From: Prunus persica | Taxonomy: Eukaryota; Streptophyta; Magnoliopsida; Rosales; Rosaceae | Length of the DNA stretch: 64,000 bases | NCBI RefSeq assembly: GCF_000346465.2 | Contig: NC_034009.1 | Span: forward strand, 23,800,225 to 23,864,224 | Reading direction: 5' to 3' | Part shown: piece after piece, positions 57,463 to 64,000 of the stretch | Numbering within the stretch: the first letter of the stretch is position 1 | Layout of the letters: each line of letters opens with the position of its first letter | Position numbers and translations under genes: made by a program | The notes under the pieces: generated by a model | What the model was told of the DNA's origin: nothing | The model's input: only the letters and a program-made list of their open reading frames with translations | The model's database searches: none

Positions 57463-57779
57463 TTTCGCTATGTGGACAATCCAACAATTGGAATTGGGTT
57501 CTAAATGAGACCTAAGTTTGGGAACGAAAGATTTTGTGTTTTTAGTGAAGGAAGAGAGGAATTCGAATTTGAGACATCTACTTACATTAATAGGGGAATC
57601 TGGAATCGTTGACATTGAATATGAGATAAATTTTATAGCTACAAAGTCTCGACGACTAACAGTTCTACATCATATGTTGAAATTGAATGAAGAAAATCAA
57701 AAGAGAATTAGGTTACAAGCTAATCAAAGTTTTGTCCACCCCATGGAAAACACAATGCTAAGTGCCACATAGTTTCATT

Positions 57780-59416
57780 TCACGTGCCTCCTGCATGGTT
57801 GCCAATGCCGTGAAATGTCTTTTCTCTTTTGTTAGGCCTGGCATCACCAAAGCGTTGAAAAACCAGTAAACCCTCAAGAAGCTCAACAGCTTTCTTAATT
57901 GTAGGGCGGTTTCTTGGGAAGAATTCAACACAACGCATTCCCAGCTCTGTAATTGCAAGACCATCTTCATCAACGTAACCCCAGTCTTCCTGCAAGCTCC
58001 TGTGGACAAGTGACCCATTGGGCTTGTATTCCTTCTTGGCCCAGTACTGTACTAAACAGTCCAGTCCCAAATGGGGGTTTTCCACACAGACTGGCTCAAA
58101 GCCTCTCTTAGCTATTAGGCCTAAGAGAATCACACCAAATGAAAACACATCACAGCTTGTGTGCCAAAAACTACCACCTGAAGAACAAAATGGATTTTAC
58201 TTTTTGCAAAACCGAAAGTATGCATGCAAAACAGTGACATATAGTTTTGGCTTTTGAAAAAAGCACCTTTTGCAGTGAAAAATGGATCAACAAAGCCAAT
58301 GGAGATTGGTATCTGCTTTTTTAGTGTGGTCATTTCACCAATGATTCCTCCAGTAATGTGTCCAAAATCAAATAATTTTGGCCTGCAATCCTGAAAATCA
58401 AAGTAGAAAAAGATGATTAAGATGAAGCCAGCAGATTGCAAGAAGACTTAAACAAAAGACAAAAACTGAAAGGATAGAAAGGTTCAAGAGCTTTCACGTC
58501 TGAATGAAAATGAAAGGCAGTAGGTCCAAACCCAATCCAGCATTATATGAGATGCATTGATGTTCAACACCAAATATGGCTTGTCCTGGTTGTGTAGAAA
58601 TTCAAGGAGGCGTGCAAATTGGAGAAGCACATTGAGCCTCTGAACCCAGTTGAGATAATCTGTATGGGGTCATATCAATCTTTCCATAGTAACAAAAAAC
58701 TTTGCACAAGTTTCTTTTGAATTTCAACATGTTGCTTAAAATAAATAAAACCCATAAGAAATTGAAGCTTTAAAACATAAACTGAAGGCACCTTTCACTG
58801 TCAAATTATGCAGAGTATCCCATGGATTGAGGTCATAGACAACAGCCTTGACTTCCTTTTCACAGCAATAACCAATCAATTTCACCAAGTTTGGATGACC
58901 ATTTATACTTGGATGTGTTAAAAACTGAACTTCTTCCTGCAATACAAACCAACCCAATAATAGCCTAAACCTTCCAAAACTAAAAAAGATTTGCAAGAGA
59001 GAGAGAGTTTTAAGTTTTGATACAATCGATATTATACTTTAAACTAATCTAAACTATGGGAAGAGATTCAAACTCGGGTGCAGAGTGGGGAGCAGATCTA
59101 CTCTAGCCAACTTGGCTAAATCCATGTCTACAAGATAGTTTTAAGTTTTAAAACTTACCTTAACCATCAGAAACTCATCATGTATGGATGTTATGCACCT
59201 TGACTTCTCATCCCATATTTTGACTGTAACGGCTCGAGCTTGATCTGTTCCAATAAACCCTAGCTTAATCTGTCCTCTATATAATTTGCCAAACTGAGTA
59301 GCTCCAATCAGGTTGTTCTGGTGAAAACCATTGGTGCATGCTTTCAAGTCCTCTGCTGTAAACTCTTTAAGCTTTGCTGCACAATCCATCATGTTGCTAA
59401 GTAGCTCCTCAGCCAT
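57780..59416 (-). CDS. Receptor-like cytoplasmic pseudokinase
   Basis: Five exons with consistent phases and GT-AG borders: 59416-59159, 58936-58792, 58659-58532, 58390-58267, 58177-57780, giving 350 residues. It is a protein-kinase fold without receptor parts. The Gly loop is degenerate (IGATQFGK, 37-44) and the beta3 Lys is present (AVTVK, Lys66). The HRD motif is VLN (165-167), so the catalytic Asp is Asn; the following Lys is Asn169 and the metal-binding Asn is His172. DFG is kept (185-187). The activation segment has GFVDPFF in place of the GY-xxPE block. Overall length and losses resemble ZED1-related (ZRK) pseudokinases, adaptors of the immune receptor ZAR1; that link is inference. Intact splicing and frame argue against a dead pseudogene. 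Confidence 0.8.
59040..59130 (-). mobile_element. SINE relic in pseudokinase intron 1
   Basis: On the minus strand an A-box-like TTAGCCAAGTTGGCTAGAG is followed by a B-box-like CGAGTTTGAATCTC at tRNA-like spacing. A similar relic lies at 8410-8505. Lies in the intron between 59158 and 58937. Confidence 0.5.
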
Positions 59417-60104
59417 AAGCCAAATTTTAAATGATAAATTCAGAACCAAAATATATGGCAAGGAAGCTGGTGGGCTAATTATAATAGAACTAGCTCCTTA
59501 TCTTCTCCTCTGTACATCCAACTTCAAATTTGAAGATCAAGTTCACAACATATCATCCCAAATTAGTATTAGACTTATTCAACAAGATGTCACTTGTGAT
59601 TTATATATGAATTTTCTATTTTGTTTGTCCTTAAACGGTGTCGCTTTCGTTGTGATGTATCCAATGGTTGACTAATACTGATTCTACGATCCAGTTCTTG
59701 AATCTACTCGCAGGATTTTTAGGTTCATTATAATATTCAAGAATTGCAACTCATACTTTGTAAACAAAAAATAAATAAAAATTCTTTTTGTTTGACACCA
59801 CGTACAAGTTGGAAAATGGAAACAAAGCTATAAAATAATCATGATCATAAGATAGAGAATGTATAAACATCGAACTTCGAATGGTACCTGATTCCATCAC
59901 TTCACACCAAAGCTAGATAAGTTTTATGCTCTGTTGTTCTCTGTCACAGAGCAAGCCTAATGGTGGAGGCTACAACAACAACCATGTCCTATACAATTAT
60001 GTATGGCTAAGGCTACAACAACCATATCCCAATTAATTTAATGTAAATCCTAACTCATAACAAATTTACCTAATTCGGCTCATATAAAACCTAAAGCCCT
60101 TAAC

Positions 60105-60175
60105 AAGGGACTTGTAACTCAATTGGTTAAAAGCATTTACTGCTGCATCTGAGGTTCTAAGTTCAATTTCTTTTC
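60105..60175 (+). mobile_element. tRNA-derived SINE head
   Basis: TAACTCAATTGGTTAAAAGC (A box) and GAGGTTCTAAGTTCAATTTC (B-box position), about 40 bp apart. There is no acceptor stem or CCA context, so this is a SINE head rather than a tRNA gene. It sits about 0.5 kb upstream of the ligase start. Confidence 0.5.
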
Positions 60176-60639
60176 TCCCATTATCGCTGTATAAACAAAA
60201 CAAAAATTAAAAATCTAAAGCCCTTAATCATATAATGTATATTCTGTATAGCTAAAAGTACAATCACAATAAAAAGGGGTAACTGGTCAACTATAAGCCC
60301 AAATAATATTCCATAAAATATAATGTGATATGTTGCAATAGAAAAATCTCAAAATATGGAACATAAGCATAACAGCATTGCCCTGAAGTTGGATAGCTTG
60401 AGAAGCTCATTTTAGAATGAGTGATGCTATCTTGTGACAGATACATGATTTAACAAGTTCTCACCAACCAAAGCCCATGGAATATCTCACGCTCACTTGT
60501 TTCTTAACAACATCTTCTTCTTTAACTTACTAATCCCATCTTCATTTTCCTTTAAAACCTGATACTAATCCCAAGGAAATTCTCACCCTCACTTTGTCTT
60601 CCTTCAAAACACAGGGCAACTCTCCATTACATATTCACC

Positions 60640-62963
60640 ATGGGAACTTTTGTGCACAACTCAGCCCAAGATGAGGAACATATTTTCCGAAGCCGAGCAC
60701 CGGCTGTCCAAGTACCTGATAATGTCACATTGCCAGAATTTGTGCTTCAGGATGCAGAATTATATGCTGATAATGTTGCATTCGTGGAGGCGGTGACCGG
60801 AAAGGAAATTACTTATGGGGAGGTGGTGAGAGACACTAGGAGATTTTCCAAGGCCTTAAGGTCTCTTGGCCTTAGAAAGGGGCATGTGGTGGTGGTTGTT
60901 CTCCCAAATGTTGCAGAGTATGCCATAGTTGCTTTGGGAATAATGGCTGCTGGTGGGGTGTTTTCGGGAGCAAATCCATCAGGGCATGCATCTGAAATTA
61001 AGAAGCAGGTGGAGGTAGCTGATGCCAAGATCATTGTAACAAATGGTGCAAGCTATGAAAAGGTAACGTTATCAGATCATAGCCCCAGTACTTCTGTTAA
61101 TAATGCAGGCAGCTGTGAGCATATGAAATGATAATTTATAGTGCAATTTTAATTCTAAGCCTTTGTTTTGAGAATTTGAGATGTGCAGGTAAAAGGCTTT
61201 GGGGTACCAGTAATTGTGCTTGGTGAAGAAGTTATTGAAGGTGCTATGAATTGGAACAACCTGCTTGAAGCAGCAGACCGTGCCGGAAACAAAATCAATA
61301 AGGAGGAATTGAAGCAGTCTGATCTATGTGCCCTTCCCTTCTCATCAGGCACAACAGGACTGTCGAAGGGTGTAATGCTGACTCATCGAAACCTAGTAGC
61401 CAACCTCAGCTCCACACTCTTTGGAGTAACGCCGGAAATGATTGGCAAAGTCACTGTCCTAGGCCTAATTCCATTCTTTCACATCTATGGGATCACTGGA
61501 ATATGTTGCGCGACGCTTCGAAACAAGGGGAAAGTGGTGGTGATGGGAAGATTCGAACTTCGGACATTTCTTAATGCATTGGTCTCACAAGAGGTCACAT
61601 ATGCGCCCATTGTGCCACCAATCATTTTGAACTTGGTTAAGAATCCAATAGTTGATGAGTTTGATCTGAGCAAGCTCAAACTCCAGGCCATTATGACTGC
61701 AGCAGCTCCACTTGCACCAGATGTCCTCAAAAAATTTGAGAACAAGTTCCCTGGTGTCCAAGTCCAAGAGGTGACAGAAAAACAATGCCCTTCATTTTGT
61801 AAGTGCTGATTTTAACAGACAATTGTGTGTTTTTTGGCTGATTCAATTGTGCTTATTTTTAATTGTAGGCATATGGATTGACTGAACACAGCTGCATCAC
61901 ACTCACTCATGCCACACCGGGTGTTATGGCAAAGAAAAACTCGGTTGGGTTCATTCTTCCAAATTTGCAAGTCAAATTCATTGACCCTGACACCGGCCGA
62001 TCCCTCCCCAGAAACACCCCTGGTGAACTTTGTGTCTTGAGTCAATGTGTAATGAAAGGTAAAGGAGAGAGATTGATTGCATCAATAATCTGATGGCCCG
62101 TGTTAATCACATGTTGATGTGATTGATGTGAACCTTTTCTCATACAGAAGTAAAATATGTCTGTCCTTTGTTAAGCAACATAATTTGTATTGATATTGTC
62201 GATAATGTATCGATAATATATAGTGTACTTAGAACATGCATATCTCATGTCATAATAACTTACTTTGCAGGTTACTACAATAATGAAGAGGAGACTGCCC
62301 GGATCATCGACAATAATGGATGGCTTCACACTGGTGACATTGGCTACATAGATGATGATGAAAATGTCTTTATTGTGGATCGCATCAAGGAATTAATCAA
62401 GTACAAAGGTTTCCAAGTAAGACCACTAATTATAACCCCAGATTAATGAAAGTTCACTAACTCAATGTCATGGATTTAAAAGTTGCGCTACTGATTAACT
62501 AGACTAATTCACATTTTCCCAAAATAGTTTCTAAATTAATTATGTCATGCAAAATCTGAAGGTGGCTCCTGCTGAACTTGAGGCCATCCTTCTGAGCCAT
62601 CCCTCAGTTGAAGACGTTGCAGTAGTCCCGTAAGTATCGAAATTCGATTGATCATACATTGTTGTTCAGAAAGAAAATTACTGCAGTTTTTGTTGAGATT
62701 AAGGTGTTTTGGGGTTAATTTTCAGATTGCCAGATGAGGAGGCAGGGGAGATTCCAGCAGCAAGTGTTGTTTTAGCAGCTGGTGCAAAAGAGAGTGAAGA
62801 AGACATTATCAAGTTTGTGGCCTCAAATGTTGCTCACTACAAGAAAGTGAGAGTGGTGCACTTTGTGGACAGCATCCCAAAATCACCCTCTGGCAAAATT
62901 ATGAGAAGGTTGGTCAAAGAGGCCCTGATAGAGAAGATCAAGGCATGCAAGCTCCACACCTAA
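60640..62963 (+). CDS. 4-coumarate-CoA ligase-like, ACOS5 type
   Basis: Six exons: 60640-61062, 61189-61770, 61869-62058, 62271-62416, 62562-62629, 62726-62963. Phases agree and give 548 residues, normal for the ANL (acyl-CoA synthetase) family. The AMP-binding loop [10 protein letters not shown] is at 193-202, YGLTE at 337-341, the ribose-binding Asp in TGD at 421, the KYKGFQ hinge at 442-447 and the catalytic Lys in PSGK at 527. The 4CL box II is GELCVLSQC (387-395); relatives usually have Arg where this has Leu392. Such enzymes join an acid to CoA via an adenylate. The best remembered match is Arabidopsis 4CLL1/ACOS5 (At1g62940), which activates fatty acids for pollen-wall sporopollenin. 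No C-terminal SKL, so cytosol or ER is likelier than peroxisome. Confidence 0.88.
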
Positions 62964-64000
62964 ACCTAATTAAATCCAGTCTAAAATTAATAACATGGTT
63001 TTAAGCATATATAACAATGGAATTTGAACAACAATATATGTATCCCATCCAACAATCCAATCTAACCAGCATCACCAATTCACTCGATTCTTCATCTGTT
63101 ATTATCAAATTATGCTCTACCATAATTAATAATTAATGAAAGCATCATTATACCAGCAAACTATGCATAAAAAAAAAAACCACAAGAAAAAAGATTGGGA
63201 GATGGGTAGGTGGGCTGGTTGGTTGATGGGATCTTAAATTTTTGAACATGAAGAATTTGACTGATAGCAAGTGTGTAACAATGATTATTGACTGCTAATC
63301 TCGAATGGAATTAACTTCTCAGTAATTCTTGGAGAATTGACTTTGCACCAACGACCACACTATCAGCCTAGTAACTTGTCCATGCTAGGGATATAAATAT
63401 CATGGGACCTCACGATCATGTCCAACTCCAATCTGTGTAGAATCCTAAAGCGAATAAGGTCACTTGGTGTGCACTTGCCCACGTACCTTGATGCAGAATC
63501 ACACATATTGATATACCAAAATCAAATCAAATCAAAAAATCAAATTCTTTCCTCCCTAGAAATAGCCTCCACCATCAATAGAGTTGCTGTGTGAAAAATT
63601 CAAATATGTTATAATGGGAGTATATTACTTTAAACTAAAGTATAAACTCGCTTCCTCATCTCAAATAACTTTTTGAGTAATAATATAACACAAAATGCCG
63701 TGAGTTAATAACATTATGTGACGGAATTTCTCCTTTATAGACAGAGTTCATTATTCCAAAGTGTATGCGGCGTCGGTTAACTTCCACCGGATTCTGAAAA
63801 CAATGAACAACAGTGAACGTGCCCACGTGGACCCTTCTCAGCATGAGATCTTGAAATTCGATTTAATTAATTGATCTGATTAGTTAAGTAATTGTTTCCA
63901 TTTGCCAACCTCAATCCACACGAACTAATAGTTTAATAGACACAAGTTGGTTTGCCAAAATTAGTTAATTATATCCGATGCTAAATTCAATATATTTGTG
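62964..64000. other. 3' flank, no gene seen
   Basis: AT-rich sequence after the ligase stop. The minus-strand frame at 63656-63844 has no domain and no splice context. No repeat recognised. Confidence 0.5.

Noticed and set aside
60105..60175. tRNA gene
   Set aside because: A and B boxes are present but no cloverleaf with an acceptor stem can be formed; a SINE head fits better.

Overview
The window looks like nuclear DNA of a eudicot. It is AT-rich, intron-containing and full of plant transposable elements (long-LTR Gypsy chromovirus, Copia, hAT-, Harbinger- and Mutator-like elements, tRNA-derived SINEs). Five genes are readable and all have clear land-plant families. The flavour is that of a woody eudicot, possibly Rosaceae, but the sequence alone does not settle the species. 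A 100-N assembly gap lies at 5980-6079. All calls were made by reading the sequence; no search was run.

Layout. Positions 1-9000 hold no gene I can support, only small DNA transposons. An intact single-exon J-domain/DUF3444 gene follows (9894-12080). From about 16070 to 39800 a second, decayed copy of the same gene can be followed from promoter to 3' end. Its 5'-leader region has been blown up by insertions: a terminal-inverted-repeat (TIR) element carrying a solo LTR, more TIR elements and SINEs, and a truncated Copia element. That Copia was hit by a roughly 1-kb Mutator-like element, which was hit in turn by a 10-kb Gypsy element with 2.5-2.7-kb LTRs. The coding remnant of the copy is itself split by a 650-bp solo LTR.

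Positions 40400-46830 are repeats: a long inverted-repeat (foldback-like) element containing another Gypsy solo LTR, then a ~0.5-kb tandem array with a chimeric plastid DNA insertion.

The right third is gene-bearing: a three-exon SERP1/RAMP4 ER protein (48375-49265, +), the F-box gene LCR with its miR394 target site (53695-50346, -), a five-exon receptor-like pseudokinase (59416-57780, -) and a six-exon 4-coumarate-CoA-ligase-like gene of the ACOS5 type (60640-62963, +). SERP and LCR converge tail to tail. The genes share no obvious pathway: they are protein folding/ER, miRNA-controlled meristem/leaf development, probable signalling, and fatty acyl/phenolic activation. The main story is layered transposon insertion into a duplicated gene, with target-site duplications (TSDs) that let the order of events be read.
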